From the NCBI GenBank assembly GCA_934636655.1, contig CAKUAS010000011.1, forward strand, positions 8,598-72,597: a DNA stretch of 64,000 nucleotides. Direction: 5' to 3'. The position numbers and the translations under genes are program-made. Under the pieces are notes generated by a model, which saw only the letters and a list, made by a program, of their open reading frames with translations, was not told the DNA's origin and did no database searches. This document shows, in pieces, positions 54,653 through 63,443 of this stretch. Within the stretch, counting starts at the first letter, position 1, and each line of letters starts with the position of its first letter. Origin of the DNA: an uncultured Oscillospiraceae bacterium (lineage in GTDB: Bacteria > Bacillota > Clostridia > Oscillospirales > Oscillospiraceae).

Positions 54653-54679
54653 TTCTCCCCGGAGATTCTCCGGGGAGAA
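54653..54679. terminator. Hairpin between binding-protein and permease genes
   Basis: TTCTCCCCGGA (54653-54663) and TCCGGGGAGAA (54669-54679), 5-base loop, A/T flanks. Placed like the livK-livH hairpin; likely a partial terminator or RNA stabiliser. Confidence 0.7.
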
Positions 54680-54698
54680 ATTTCGTTATTATCTATCG

Positions 54699-55628
54699 TT
54701 ATGCTGCGGTATCGTCTGCGGAAGTGTCAGCTTCGGGAACCTGACCTGCCTCGTCGAGCAGACCTTCGTACTTGTCGCCGACTGCGAGGATGCCTGCCTC
54801 GTCAACGAACTTCTGGAGACTGCCGTCGTTGATCGCCTCGTCGATGATGAGGTTGAGTGCTGCGAGGAGAACTTCGTTGTCCTTATTTACGCCGATCGCG
54901 GAGCCTTCCTGCTCGTAAGGTACTTCGCAGACAATGACGAGATCCTCGTACTGTGCCTGGTATGCCTTTGCGACGATGGTCTCCATGAATGCGCCGTCGA
55001 GCTTGCCGGAAACGACCTCTGCAATGATGTCGGGAACCTTGGTCAGACCGATGTTGTCAGCGTCGGGAGTGTTGGCCTCTGCCAGATCATACTGGATGGA
55101 GCCGGTCTGTGCGCCGATCTTGTACTTTGCGTTATTTGCAACTTCGAGAGAAGTGATTTCGTCTGCCTTTGCCTTGGAGGTGATGAAGGACTGGCCGCCC
55201 TTGTAGTAAATCTTGGTGAAGTTCATGATGCTCTCACGCTTGGTATCGGGGGAGTAACCGGCCATGCCGATATCAACGTTCTTTGCCTGGAGCTCTGCGA
55301 GGGTTCCGTCAAAGTCCATGGGGATGATGTTCAGCTCGAGGCCGAGCTTATCGGCTATGTACTGAGCGAATGCAACGTCAAAGCCTGCGAGAGTTGCGTT
55401 GCCGTCTGCGTCGAGGGAGTAAAACTCATAGGGAGCGAAGTCGGGGCTGGTAGCGACGGTGAGCTTGCCGTCTTCAACGGTCTTGAGCTCTGCCTTGAGC
55501 TCGTCAAGAGTCATGGACGAATAATCCTTGGTCTGATCGTCATTGTCTTTATTGTCTGTGTCGTTGCCGCAGGCGCACAGTGCGAACACCATGACCATCG
55601 CGAGCAGAAGTGCGATAAACTTTTTCAT
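54699..55628 (-). CDS. Polar amino-acid ABC transporter substrate-binding lipoprotein
   Basis: 309 aa family-3 binding protein. Lipobox L-C-A-C with cysteine about 20, acidic linker (DTDNKDNDDQTKD), then KLTVATSPDFAPYEF, LAGFDVAFAQYIADKLGLEL, FDGTLAELQAKNVDIGMAGYSPD, KIGAQTGSIQYDLAEA. The usual lobe order is kept, unlike livK. Ligand unknown; the arginine-type ligand motif is not decisive. Strong ribosome site. Confidence 0.95.
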   Translation of the reverse strand: MKKFIALLLAMVMVFALCACGNDTDNKDNDDQTKDYSSMTLDELKAELKTVEDGKLTVATSPDFAPYEFYSLDADGNATLAGFDVAFAQYIADKLGLELNIIPMDFDGTLAELQAKNVDIGMAGYSPDTKRESIMNFTKIYYKGGQSFITSKAKADEITSLEVANNAKYKIGAQTGSIQYDLAEANTPDADNIGLTKVPDIIAEVVSGKLDGAFMETIVAKAYQAQYEDLVIVCEVPYEQEGSAIGVNKDNEVLLAALNLIIDEAINDGSLQKFVDEAGILAVGDKYEGLLDEAGQVPEADTSADDTAA

Positions 55629-55688
55629 TTTCTATACCTCTCAAAAAATTTTTAACTGTTTTATGTGCCGTTCCTTACGACGTTGCCT

Positions 55689-55717
55689 ATATTAGCATCT
55701 TTATTCACTTTTGTCAA
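55689..55717 (-). promoter_or_regulatory. Promoter of the amino-acid transporter operon
   Basis: Minus-strand TTGACA (55712-55717), 17-bp spacer, TAATAT (55689-55694). Confidence 0.85.
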
Positions 55718-55765
55718 CACTTTTTTGAAAAAATATTCGTATTTTTTTATAAAAACCGTGTTTTA

Positions 55766-55800
55766 AGTGAATATTATTCATTATAGCGCGAATATTCACT
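55766..55800. promoter_or_regulatory. GTGAAT palindrome upstream of the transporter promoter
   Basis: AGTGAATATT (55766-55775) and AATATTCACT (55791-55800) are perfect arms 15 bp apart. Further GTGAAT units lie at about 55703-55709 (complement, inside the promoter spacer) and 55806-55811. The TGAAT-ATT-ATTCA core resembles an ARG box with one base missing. Regulator unknown. Confidence 0.5.
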
Positions 55801-55821
55801 GTTTTCGTGAATTTTTGCATA

Positions 55822-55860
55822 AAAAATCGGCCCCGATTTTGGCGCTCGGAGCCGATTTTT
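55822..55860. terminator. Terminator after znuB
   Basis: Stem of 15 pairs with one mismatch (left from 55822, right to 55860), A6 and T5 flanks. Confidence 0.75.
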
Positions 55861-55877
55861 ATGGGGTTTATACAGTT

Positions 55878-56699
55878 TTACGCTCTCTTTTTTAGTAAAG
55901 CTGCAAAAGAAAACGCCGCAAAAGCGATGATATTGACTATGACTATCGCCGCGCCGGACGGAAGCTCGAATGCATAAGATGCAGCCATGCCGATGATAAA
56001 GCACACGACGGAAACTATGCCGGAGCATATCACCACGGCCTTAAAGCTGCGGCAAAGCCGCATTGCCGTGAGCGCCGGGAATATTATGAGGCTGGATATG
56101 AGCAGTGCGCCCATCATGCGCATACCGATGACGACGGTGACGGCGGTGAGCACGGCGATAACGCTGTTTATAAGCTGCGCCTTCGTGCCCGTCGCGCGTG
56201 CGAAGGTCTCGTCAAACGTGACAGCGAATATACGCGGATACAGCAGAACGAACATTAAAAGCACAGCTGCAGAAAGTATAATGCTCAAAACGGCGTCGGC
56301 CCGGCTTAAGGACAGTATGCTGCCGAACATGTAGTTTGAAACGTCGGTGTTCATGCCCGTTGTAAGTGACACTGTCACGACGCCGACAGCCAGTGCCGAC
56401 GAGGATATGAGCGCTATCGCCGCGTCGCCCTTAATTTTGCTGTTCTGATTTATCCTCAGCAGCAGGAACGCCGCCGCGACAACTACCGGTACGGCGAGGT
56501 ACAGCGGCGCGATGTTGGCAGCCGCCGCTATCGCCAGCGCGCCGAAGCCGACGTGCGAAAGGCCGTCGCCTATCATGGAATAGCGCTTCAAGACGAGCGA
56601 CACGCCCAAAAGTGCCGCGCACAGCGAAACCAGAACTCCTACAACGATGGCACGGATCATAAAATGATAAGAAAACATCTCTTTTATAAGCTCTATCAT
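55878..56699 (-). CDS. znuB: Zinc/manganese ABC transporter permease
   Basis: 273 aa ABC-3 family permease with about eight membrane helices. LCAALLGVSLVLKRYSMIGDGLSHVGFGA and RMMGALLISSLIIFPALTAM are signatures of the family. Last in hexokinase-znuA-znuC-znuB, overlapping znuC by 4 bp. Confidence 0.93.
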   Translation of the reverse strand: MIELIKEMFSYHFMIRAIVVGVLVSLCAALLGVSLVLKRYSMIGDGLSHVGFGALAIAAAANIAPLYLAVPVVVAAAFLLLRINQNSKIKGDAAIALISSSALAVGVVTVSLTTGMNTDVSNYMFGSILSLSRADAVLSIILSAAVLLMFVLLYPRIFAVTFDETFARATGTKAQLINSVIAVLTAVTVVIGMRMMGALLISSLIIFPALTAMRLCRSFKAVVICSGIVSVVCFIIGMAASYAFELPSGAAIVIVNIIAFAAFSFAALLKKRA

Positions 56700-57400
56700 G
56701 CTCTCGACCCTCCCACGAATCTGCGCGCAAGGTCACTCTCGCGGTACTGCGCAGTTGTGCCGAAAAACAGCTGGCTGCGGCCGAGGTGCAGGATATGCGT
56801 GGCATAGCGCACCGCGGCGTGGATATCGTGCGATATCATGATGACGCTCGTATTATCGCAAAGGTTCACGAGCTTAATGAGGTTGTACATCTCGTTTGCT
56901 GCGACGGGGTCGAGACCCGTTACCGGCTCGTCGAGCAGCAGCAGCTTTTTCGTCGCGCACATAGCGCGCGCGAGCAGAACGCGCTGCTGCTGACCGCCGG
57001 AGAGCTCAAGATAGCAGCGGTCGGCGATATCGTCAATGCCGAGGCGCTCCATATTCTCTGCGGCAGCGGCCTTATCCTCGGCATTATAGAACACCCTTCC
57101 GCGCATGGAGTTCAGTCTGCCGGAAAGCACGACCTCGCGCACCGAGGCCGGAAAGTCGCGCTGTATCTGCGTCTGCTGCGGGAGATAGCCTATCTCCGTC
57201 GGCTTGAGATCGTCAAAAACGATCTCGCCCTTTGACGGCTGCTTGAGCCCCAAAATGCCGCGCATGAGCGTAGACTTGCCCGAGCCGTTTTCGCCGACGA
57301 TACACAGATACGCGCCCGCGTCGAGAGAAAAATTAATATTGCTGAGCACCGTTTCGCCGTCATAGGCAAAGCTGAGGTCCCTGCATGTTATCTGTGCCAT
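56696..57400 (-). CDS. znuC: Zinc/manganese ABC transporter ATPase
   Basis: 234 aa. Walker A GENGSGKSTLM near 36, IGYLPQQTQIQRDFPASV with the Q-loop, signature LSGGQQQRVLLARAM, Walker B LLLLDEPVTGLDP, H-loop MISHDIHAA. Starts 1 bp after the znuA stop. Confidence 0.94.
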   Translation of the reverse strand: MAQITCRDLSFAYDGETVLSNINFSLDAGAYLCIVGENGSGKSTLMRGILGLKQPSKGEIVFDDLKPTEIGYLPQQTQIQRDFPASVREVVLSGRLNSMRGRVFYNAEDKAAAAENMERLGIDDIADRCYLELSGGQQQRVLLARAMCATKKLLLLDEPVTGLDPVAANEMYNLIKLVNLCDNTSVIMISHDIHAAVRYATHILHLGRSQLFFGTTAQYRESDLARRFVGGSRA

Positions 57401-57401
57401 T

Positions 57402-58352
57402 TCAGTAAAGCGCCTCCTTCAAAGTTTCAATATTCATACGCATGAGGTCAAGGTACGTGACACCGTCCTCAAACTGCCGCGCCGTCACGCTGTTCGCCGA
57501 GTAAAACGGCAGCTTTTCGCAGCCTGTGTCCTCGCAAATGACGTCGGCCATCTTTTCATTTGAAAACTCCATATACAAAACAGCCGGTATTTTCTCTTCG
57601 CGCACATGGTCGATCAAAAACGCTACCGTTTTCGCCGAGGGCTCGGTCTGCGAGGCGCAGCCGGGGTAGGCCGCGTAGTATTTGAGCCCGTACTCGCGAG
57701 TAAAGTATCGCATCGGGAAACGGTCCGCAAAAACGAGCGTATCGCGCACACCGTTTAAAACCGTCGTACGTATCTCGATATCGAGCTCCATGAGCTTTGC
57801 GTTATAGACCTCGTAGTTGAGCATATATTCGTTTGCGTTCTCTTGGTCGAGCTCACATAGCTTATCGCACAGCGCATAACATATCTTCGCCGCATTTCCC
57901 GGCGTTGTCCACACATGCTCGTCGAGCTCCTCTTCTTCCCCGTCGTCATGCTCATGATCGTGCTCATCCTCGGCGGCGTAGATACCCTCGCCGCTTTCGG
58001 CTACGGTCTCGACGCAGTCCATCATGCGCAGGGCATTAACGTTCTCGCCCACGAGTGACTCTACCCAAGCTTCCGACTCGCCGCCGTTGCAGATAAACAG
58101 GTCGCTTTCCTGTATCGCAATAACGTCCTTCGGTGCGGGCTCATAGGAATGTACCTCCGCGCCGGGCTTTATGAGAAGCTTTATCTGCGCCCTGTCCCCC
58201 GCTATCTCGCGGGCAAAATCGTAGGCCGGAAAGTTCGTGCAAACTATCTGCAGCTTTGAGCTGTCCTTCTTTTCCGTCTCCCGTGCCGAACAGCCCGAGA
58301 GGATAAGGCACAGGCACAACAGCAGCGGAACAAGCTTTTTAACAGCGCTCAT
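57402..58352 (-). CDS. znuA: Zinc-binding lipoprotein of an ABC transporter
   Basis: 316 aa cluster A-I metal-binding protein. Lipobox L-S-G-C (cysteine about 21). KPGAEVHSYEP gives the first metal histidine; a His/Asp/Glu-rich loop at about 133-150 (DEHDHEHDDGEEE) is typical of zinc rather than manganese binding; DEHVWTTP the second histidine; SQTEPSAKTVAFLI and a C-terminal domain. ATG overlaps the hexokinase stop (ATGA). Confidence 0.93.
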   Translation of the reverse strand: MSAVKKLVPLLLCLCLILSGCSARETEKKDSSKLQIVCTNFPAYDFAREIAGDRAQIKLLIKPGAEVHSYEPAPKDVIAIQESDLFICNGGESEAWVESLVGENVNALRMMDCVETVAESGEGIYAAEDEHDHEHDDGEEEELDEHVWTTPGNAAKICYALCDKLCELDQENANEYMLNYEVYNAKLMELDIEIRTTVLNGVRDTLVFADRFPMRYFTREYGLKYYAAYPGCASQTEPSAKTVAFLIDHVREEKIPAVLYMEFSNEKMADVICEDTGCEKLPFYSANSVTARQFEDGVTYLDLMRMNIETLKEALY

Positions 58353-59605
58353 GACATCAGCACCGCGGCGGCAGTACCGATAAGGCTCATGTTCTCGGCA
58401 TTAACAAACTCGTATCGTCTGCCCATGATCTCACCGGCGTATACATCCATAAAGCGCTCAAGCTCAGGGCGCAGGAGCTTGCTTTCGGAATAAAGCGAGC
58501 CGTCCACAGCTATACACACGGGGCGTGAGCTGCCCGCGCCCGTGATCTCAAGTATGCCGCAAAGCTTGGATGCTATGCATCTCGCCGAGCGCTCAAAAAT
58601 TTCAGATATTATGTAAACTAAATTGACTCTATCCTCACTGTTGAAACCCTTGGGAAAGCGTGAGCTTCCCCATTTGTCGATAGTCGGAGTTGTGACCTCG
58701 GTCATTTTTTCGATTATCTCGGTCGCGCGCTCGGAAAACAGCCCTTCTTTGGCGGCCATTTTGAGCGTATACATGCAGACCTGACCGAGATAGCGGCCGG
58801 ATATCATTTTCTCGGCGACATATGCGCCGGTATCGGGTAGATCTTCATCCATTGCAAGATCTGCGTCACCGCGGGGAAATGCGCGGAACGAGCCGCTCTC
58901 GAGGTTCACGAGCATTTTTCCGCCGCCCGTGAGCCCGAGCTTTCCGATCTTGCCGCACTCGATCTCGCAGCAGGTGTTGCAGCCCGTTCCGGCAACGAGT
59001 CCGATATATCCGTCGAAGCTTCCCTTTGACAGCACCTTTCCGGCAAGCAGAGTCGCCGGAGTGTCGTTTAAAACAACGATTCTACCAACCTTTTCTCCAC
59101 GCTTTTCGAGCTCCGCTCTCAGCGACGCGCCGAGGTACGAGCCGACAGCGCCCTCGATTTCGACCTGCTTTGTGAGCCCAAGGACTTTACCGTCGCACTC
59201 GGGAGTTATCTCGACCGGGTAAGAAAAGCAAAAGCCTATATCCTTTGCCTGCTTCAGAAGAGGCTGCACGCAGTCGGCAACGCAGGATATAAACTGCTCC
59301 CAGGCCGCGGGCTCCGCCGCACCGGGCATCGGGCGCTTATCAAGAGCGTCGATCACGTCCTTTTTCCCGTCAAAACCTATAAGCGCGGTACGAAAATTCG
59401 TGCCGCCCGCGTCAATGACAATGGCCTTTTCACCTTTTTGGAGCTTGCCCGACGAATACAGATACGTCGGCAGCATGGGCATGTTCTTCTGCGGTGCGGC
59501 AAGTCCTGCGTGCATCGCATCGGCAAAGGCCTTCGTATACTCGGCAAGGTCAACGCGCTCGGCGTCCATGCCGTGATCTTTCATAAACTGTGCTACTTTT
59601 ATCAT
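58349..59605 (-). CDS. Hexokinase of the eukaryotic-type family
   Basis: 418 aa sugar kinase. KAIVIDAGGTNFRTALIGFDG is the phosphate-1 motif; GFCFSYPVEITPECDGKVLGLTKQ the sugar-binding block; VVLNDTPATLLAG carries the catalytic Asp; GLVAGTGCNTCCEIE and the C-terminal AVDGSLYSE the adenosine region. This pattern is the hexokinase family of eukaryotes and some gut Bacteroidetes and Clostridia, not ROK or Glk. ATG at 59603-59605 with GAGGT; the TTG four codons earlier is rejected. Heads an overlapping chain with znuACB. Confidence 0.9.
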   Translation of the reverse strand: MIKVAQFMKDHGMDAERVDLAEYTKAFADAMHAGLAAPQKNMPMLPTYLYSSGKLQKGEKAIVIDAGGTNFRTALIGFDGKKDVIDALDKRPMPGAAEPAAWEQFISCVADCVQPLLKQAKDIGFCFSYPVEITPECDGKVLGLTKQVEIEGAVGSYLGASLRAELEKRGEKVGRIVVLNDTPATLLAGKVLSKGSFDGYIGLVAGTGCNTCCEIECGKIGKLGLTGGGKMLVNLESGSFRAFPRGDADLAMDEDLPDTGAYVAEKMISGRYLGQVCMYTLKMAAKEGLFSERATEIIEKMTEVTTPTIDKWGSSRFPKGFNSEDRVNLVYIISEIFERSARCIASKLCGILEITGAGSSRPVCIAVDGSLYSESKLLRPELERFMDVYAGEIMGRRYEFVNAENMSLIGTAAAVLMS

Positions 59606-59617
59606 TACATACCTCAA

Positions 59618-59646
59618 AAAGACCCGGCGGAGCCCGTCGGGTCTTT
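59618..59646. terminator. Terminator after the SPFH gene
   Basis: AAAGACCCG (59618-59626) and CGGGTCTTT (59638-59646) with inner pairs; located between the SPFH gene and hexokinase, so read-through determines whether they share a transcript. Confidence 0.7.
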
Positions 59647-59662
59647 GATTTCAAACTTTTTC

Positions 59663-60571
59663 TTACTTCTCTGCGGGAATGTCCTTGACCGACTGGACAA
59701 CGCCCTCGGCAAGACCGGCGATACCCTGGATCTCGCTCGGGATGATTATCTTCGTTGCCTTGCCGTTTGCGGCCGCCGCGAAAGCCTCGAGAGCCTTGAT
59801 CTTCAGCACAGCGTCGCTCGGCATAGACTCGTTTATAAGGCGGATACCTTCGGCGGTAGCGGTCTGGACCTTGAGAATAGCCTCGGCCTCGCCTTCCGCT
59901 TCGAGGATCTGCTGCTGTTTCTTCGCGTCGGCGCGCAGGATGGCCGATTCCTTCTCGCCTTCCGCTTCAAGGATGGCCGCACGCTTTTCGCCTTCGGCAC
60001 GGAGAATGGCCTCGCGGCGTTCACGCTCTGCCTTCATCTGCTTTTCCATCGCCGACTGGATCTCTCTGGGCGGCAGGATATTCTTGAGCTCAACGCGGTT
60101 AACCTTGATGCCCCAGGGGTCGGTGGCCTCGTCGAGTATGGTGCGCATTTTGCCGTTTATGAGGTCGCGGCTGGTAAGGCACTGGTCGAGCTCAAGGTCA
60201 CCGATTATGTTACGCAGCGTCGTTGCCGACAGGTTCTCTATAGCGACCATTGGATGCTCGATACCGTAGGTGTACAGCTTGGGGTCGGTTATCTGGAAGT
60301 AGATAACGGTGTCTATCTGCATGGTGACGTTATCCTTTGTGATAACGGGCTGGGGCGGGAAATCGGCTACCTGCTCCTTGAGGGAGATGGTCTTTGCGAC
60401 TCTCTCAAAAAACGGCACCTTGACATGGATACCGGTTCCCCAGGTTGCCTGATATTTGCCCAGGCGCTCGATGATCATGACCTTGCTCTGCTGGACGATG
60501 CGGATGTTTCTGATAATAACGACCAGTGCGAGCAGAATGATAATACACAGTACGATGGTTTGAGGGTCCAT
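59663..60571 (-). CDS. SPFH/band-7 (stomatin-like) membrane protein
   Basis: 302 aa. N-terminal membrane anchor (residues 5-22), SPFH domain (VMIIERLGKYQATWGTGIHVKVPFFERV; VITKDNVTMQIDTVIYFQITDP), then a coiled coil with REAILRAEGEKRAAILEAEGE repeats (about 195-250), and a hydrophobic-glycine end. QmcA/stomatin group; scaffolds membrane microdomains. It follows nfeD by 28 bp, the usual partner. Confidence 0.93.
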   Translation of the reverse strand: MDPQTIVLCIIILLALVVIIRNIRIVQQSKVMIIERLGKYQATWGTGIHVKVPFFERVAKTISLKEQVADFPPQPVITKDNVTMQIDTVIYFQITDPKLYTYGIEHPMVAIENLSATTLRNIIGDLELDQCLTSRDLINGKMRTILDEATDPWGIKVNRVELKNILPPREIQSAMEKQMKAERERREAILRAEGEKRAAILEAEGEKESAILRADAKKQQQILEAEGEAEAILKVQTATAEGIRLINESMPSDAVLKIKALEAFAAAANGKATKIIIPSEIQGIAGLAEGVVQSVKDIPAEK

Positions 60572-60599
60572 TTGTTCTCTCCTTTTTTATATCAGTTTT

Positions 60600-61061
60600 T
60601 TATTTTACCGTTTCCTCTGCGGGAAGCGCAACGATAAGCTTCACGCCGTCAATACGCTGTGCAGTTACGAGCGTACCCTCGGGAATTGTTTTATCGTCGT
60701 TTTCGCTTCTTGCTGTCCACGTTTTTCCGTCAACGTACACAGCGCCGGTGCCCGCGATATTATCTATCGTCTCCGTCACGCGGCACTCCTTGCCGATAAC
60801 GATATCGGCATTGGTCGGCTCGACCTTATTGTTGACATACTTCTTGACGAGCGGCCTTGTGTAATACAATGTCACCGCCGAAACGATGAGAAACAGGACG
60901 ATCTGAAGCCACACGGGTCCATTCAGCATCGCGCACAGCAGCGCTGCCAGTGAGCCCGCCGCGAACCAGATACACACGAGCCCTACCGTCACCGCCTCGA
61001 CCACGAGGAAGAAGACCATGGCGATCAGCCAGAACATAGTCATCGTCATTTCAAATGGCAT
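60600..61061 (-). CDS. NfeD family membrane protein
   Basis: 153 aa. Three to four membrane helices (residues 8-70) followed by an OB-fold domain with GKECRVTETIDNIAGTGAVYVDGKTWTARSEND. Short NfeD form without the protease domain, always paired with SPFH proteins. ATG at 61059-61061 with GGAGGTG six bases upstream; the frame to 61109 is too long. Promoter TTGATT-17-TACAAT (61091-61119). Confidence 0.92.
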   Translation of the reverse strand: MPFEMTMTMFWLIAMVFFLVVEAVTVGLVCIWFAAGSLAALLCAMLNGPVWLQIVLFLIVSAVTLYYTRPLVKKYVNNKVEPTNADIVIGKECRVTETIDNIAGTGAVYVDGKTWTARSENDDKTIPEGTLVTAQRIDGVKLIVALPAEETVK

Positions 61062-61090
61062 TGCGTTCACCTCCAATTGTTCTTGGTTAT

Positions 61091-61119
61091 ATTGTATTAC
61101 ATTTATCAATATTAATCAA
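61091..61119 (-). promoter_or_regulatory. nfeD-SPFH promoter
   Basis: Minus-strand TTGATT (61114-61119), 17 bp, TACAAT (61091-61096). The 61120-61221 stretch has no gene. Confidence 0.75.
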
Positions 61120-61221
61120 CAACAATTTGCTGACACACCAGACAGCAAAAGCATTTTCAGGCATTTTATACTCATATGAATTTAATTCAAAGCGGCCGCC
61201 CGGCAAATCACGCATTAGCGC

Positions 61222-61255
61222 TTTACATTTGTGATGTGTTGATGTAAAATGTAAA
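61222..61255 (+). promoter_or_regulatory. yerC promoter inside an inverted repeat
   Basis: TTTACA (61222-61227), 17 bp, TAAAAT (61245-61250). Arms TTTACATTT (61222-61230) and AAATGTAAA (61247-61255) cover the -35 and -10, so a dimeric repressor could block it. As the gene codes for a TrpR-like protein, self-control is possible. Confidence 0.72.
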
Positions 61256-61279
61256 TGTATGACCGAAGGAGGTTAGCTC

Positions 61280-61582
61280 ATGAATAAGCTTAACAGAAAG
61301 CCCCGCAATCAGGATATGTATAAGGCGATACTTACGCTCAAGACAGTTGAAGAGTGCATGGATTTCTTTGACGATCTGTGTACCGTTACCGAAATCCAGG
61401 CTATGGAGCAGCGCTATCAGGTCGCCGTGTGTCTTTCCAAGGGCATGATCTATAACGACATTCTGGCCGAGACCGGCGCTTCCAGCGCGACGATAAGCCG
61501 CGTCAACCGCTCGCTGCAATACGGCAAGGACGGCTATGAAATAGTATTTGAACGTCTGGCCGAGCAGCAGGACAAGGACTGA
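61280..61582 (+). CDS. yerC: TrpR-like protein YerC/YecD
   Basis: 100 aa DNA-binding protein of the TrpR superfamily. Helices with LKTVEECMDFFDDLCTVTEIQAMEQRYQVA and helix-turn-helix ILAETGASSATISRVNRSLQYG. Function in Firmicutes is little known. Ribosome site AAGGAGG. Overlaps the methyltransferase by one base (TGATG). Confidence 0.92.
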   Translation: MNKLNRKPRNQDMYKAILTLKTVEECMDFFDDLCTVTEIQAMEQRYQVAVCLSKGMIYNDILAETGASSATISRVNRSLQYGKDGYEIVFERLAEQQDKD

Positions 61583-62319
61583 TGGCCGCATCTTACGGGC
61601 CGCTGTCAATGTGGTACGATACGCTTACGGGCGATATACCCTACGGCGACTTCGCCGATTTTTACAAAGCCCGCTTTGACGACGACGGAGGCGAATTCAA
61701 AACTCTTCTTGACCTTTGCTGCGGCACGGGAACGCTCACGGCGATCATGGCGCGCCGCGGCTACGAGATGATCGCCGTCGACGCCTCGCCGGATATGCTC
61801 ATGCAGGCCTCCGGCAAAGCGGCAGACGCAGAGATCATACCGCTGTACCTTTGTCAGGACGCAGCCGAGCTCGATCTTTACGGTACGGTAGACGCGGCTT
61901 ACTGCTCGCTTGACGGAATTAATTACATTGCTCCGGACAAGCTCGACCGTGTATTTGACAGGCTGCATCTTTTCATACGTCCTTACGGACTTTTCATATT
62001 CGATATCAAAACGCCGGAGAGCATGATGGCGCTCGACGGCGAAATATTCGTTGACGAGACGGACGAGGTGCTCTGCCTGTGGCGTGCGGATTTCTCCGAG
62101 GAGGAAAACGCCCTGCTGTATGGCATGGATCTTTTCTCGCGCCGAGGCAGACTCTGGCAGCGTGAGTGCGAGGAGCATATCGAGTATGCCCACTCACCCG
62201 AGGAGCTCAAAGCGGCGCTTGAGAAAGCGGGCTTTGAGGAGATAAGCTTTTTCACCGACTGCCCGCAGGGCGACCGGGGCAGAATGTTCATCTCGGCAAA
62301 GAATACGAGCATTTATTGA
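61582..62319 (+). CDS. Class I SAM-dependent methyltransferase
   Basis: 245 aa. LLDLCCGTGTLTAIMARRGYEMIAVDASPDML is motif I with the acidic loop; YCSLDGINYI resembles motif IV; the GLFIFDIKTPESM region follows. YP-type small-molecule or protein methylase, substrate unknown. Translation coupled to yerC and ten bases before hslO. Confidence 0.88.
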   Translation: MAASYGPLSMWYDTLTGDIPYGDFADFYKARFDDDGGEFKTLLDLCCGTGTLTAIMARRGYEMIAVDASPDMLMQASGKAADAEIIPLYLCQDAAELDLYGTVDAAYCSLDGINYIAPDKLDRVFDRLHLFIRPYGLFIFDIKTPESMMALDGEIFVDETDEVLCLWRADFSEEENALLYGMDLFSRRGRLWQRECEEHIEYAHSPEELKAALEKAGFEEISFFTDCPQGDRGRMFISAKNTSIY

Positions 62320-62328
62320 GGTTTTACT

Positions 62329-63210
62329 ATGGACAGAATACTAAGAGCGACAGCCGGAGACGGCTTCATAAAAATGTCGGCAGTCAGCGCGAAAGCCACC
62401 GTGCAGCGCGCTAAAGATATACACAACTGCACGCCCACAGCGGCTGCTGCGCTTGGCAGAACGCTGTGCGCAGCGTCCATGCTCGGCAACATGATGAAGG
62501 AGGATGACGGCAGCCTCACGATACGCATAAACGGCGGCGGTCCGATAGGCAGTGTCATAGCCGTTTCCGACAGTGCAGGCTTCGTGCGCGGCTATGTGAC
62601 GAATCCCGGTATCGAGCTCCCTCTAAGGCAGGACGGCAAGCTCAATGTAGGCGGTGCAGTCGGAAGAGACGGTATGATAACCGTCAGCCGCGATATCGGG
62701 CTCAAGGAGCCGTACATCGGTTCGACGCAGCTCGTTTCTGGCGAGATAGCCGAGGACCTGACGGCATACATGCTCGAAAGTGAGCAGATACCGGCAGCCT
62801 GCGGTCTCGGCGTTCTGGTGGATACCGATCTTAGCATTAAGTCCGCCGGCGGCTTTATCGTGCAGCTCATGCCCGGCGCGGCGGATGAGTTTATCGACAA
62901 GCTTGAGGAAAACATCACCATGATGGACGCACTGACGACCATTCTGGCCGAGGACGGACTCGAAGCCGTATTCGAGCAGGTGCTCAAGGGCCTTGAGCAT
63001 CACATCGTCGGTGAGGACGAGATCGGCTATCGCTGCAGATGCAGCCGTGAGCGCGTGGCAAGCGCGATACTCGGCATAGGTGAAACCGAGCTGCAGAACA
63101 TGATCGACGAGGGCAAGGATGTTGATGTCAGCTGTCAATTCTGCGATACGGTGTACACCTTCACTCCCGATGATATCTCAAAACTTTTGGAGCAGGCAAA
63201 AAACGATTAA
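62329..63210 (+). CDS. hslO: Redox-regulated chaperone Hsp33
   Basis: 293 aa holdase. N-terminal MDRILRATAGDGFIKMSAVSAKATVQ; GAVGRDGMITVSRDIGLKEPY; C-terminal redox switch with zinc cysteines CRCSRERV and CQFCDTVYTF (CXC...CXXC). Activated by oxidation. Third gene of the yerC unit. Confidence 0.96.
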   Translation: MDRILRATAGDGFIKMSAVSAKATVQRAKDIHNCTPTAAAALGRTLCAASMLGNMMKEDDGSLTIRINGGGPIGSVIAVSDSAGFVRGYVTNPGIELPLRQDGKLNVGGAVGRDGMITVSRDIGLKEPYIGSTQLVSGEIAEDLTAYMLESEQIPAACGLGVLVDTDLSIKSAGGFIVQLMPGAADEFIDKLEENITMMDALTTILAEDGLEAVFEQVLKGLEHHIVGEDEIGYRCRCSRERVASAILGIGETELQNMIDEGKDVDVSCQFCDTVYTFTPDDISKLLEQAKND

Positions 63211-63227
63211 AAACTTCAAAATTGTTA

Positions 63228-63256
63228 TTGACAATTGGGGTCAGCTTTAGTATAAT
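63228..63256 (+). promoter_or_regulatory. tRNA cluster promoter
   Basis: Fully consensus TTGACA (63228-63233), 17-bp spacer, TATAAT (63251-63256), 17 bases before the first tRNA. Confidence 0.92.
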
Positions 63257-63273
63257 AAACAAGCCGCTGATGA

Positions 63274-63350
63274 GGGAGCATAGCTCAGCTGGTTAGAGCA
63301 CCTGCCTTACAAGCAGGGGGTCACTGGTTCGAGTCCAGTTGTTCCCACCA
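63274..63350 (+). tRNA. tRNA-Val (anticodon TAC)
   Basis: 77 nt with encoded CCA. Acceptor GGGAGCA/TGTTCCC; anticodon arm CTGCC-TTACAAG-style loop reads TAC; T-arm GGTTCGAGTCC. Confidence 0.95.
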
Positions 63351-63364
63351 TTTTATCAGCACAT

Positions 63365-63440
<76 letters not shown>

Positions 63441-63443
63441 TTT

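Noticed and set aside
59438..60637. 399-codon plus-strand frame
   Set aside because: Antisense shadow of the SPFH and hexokinase genes.
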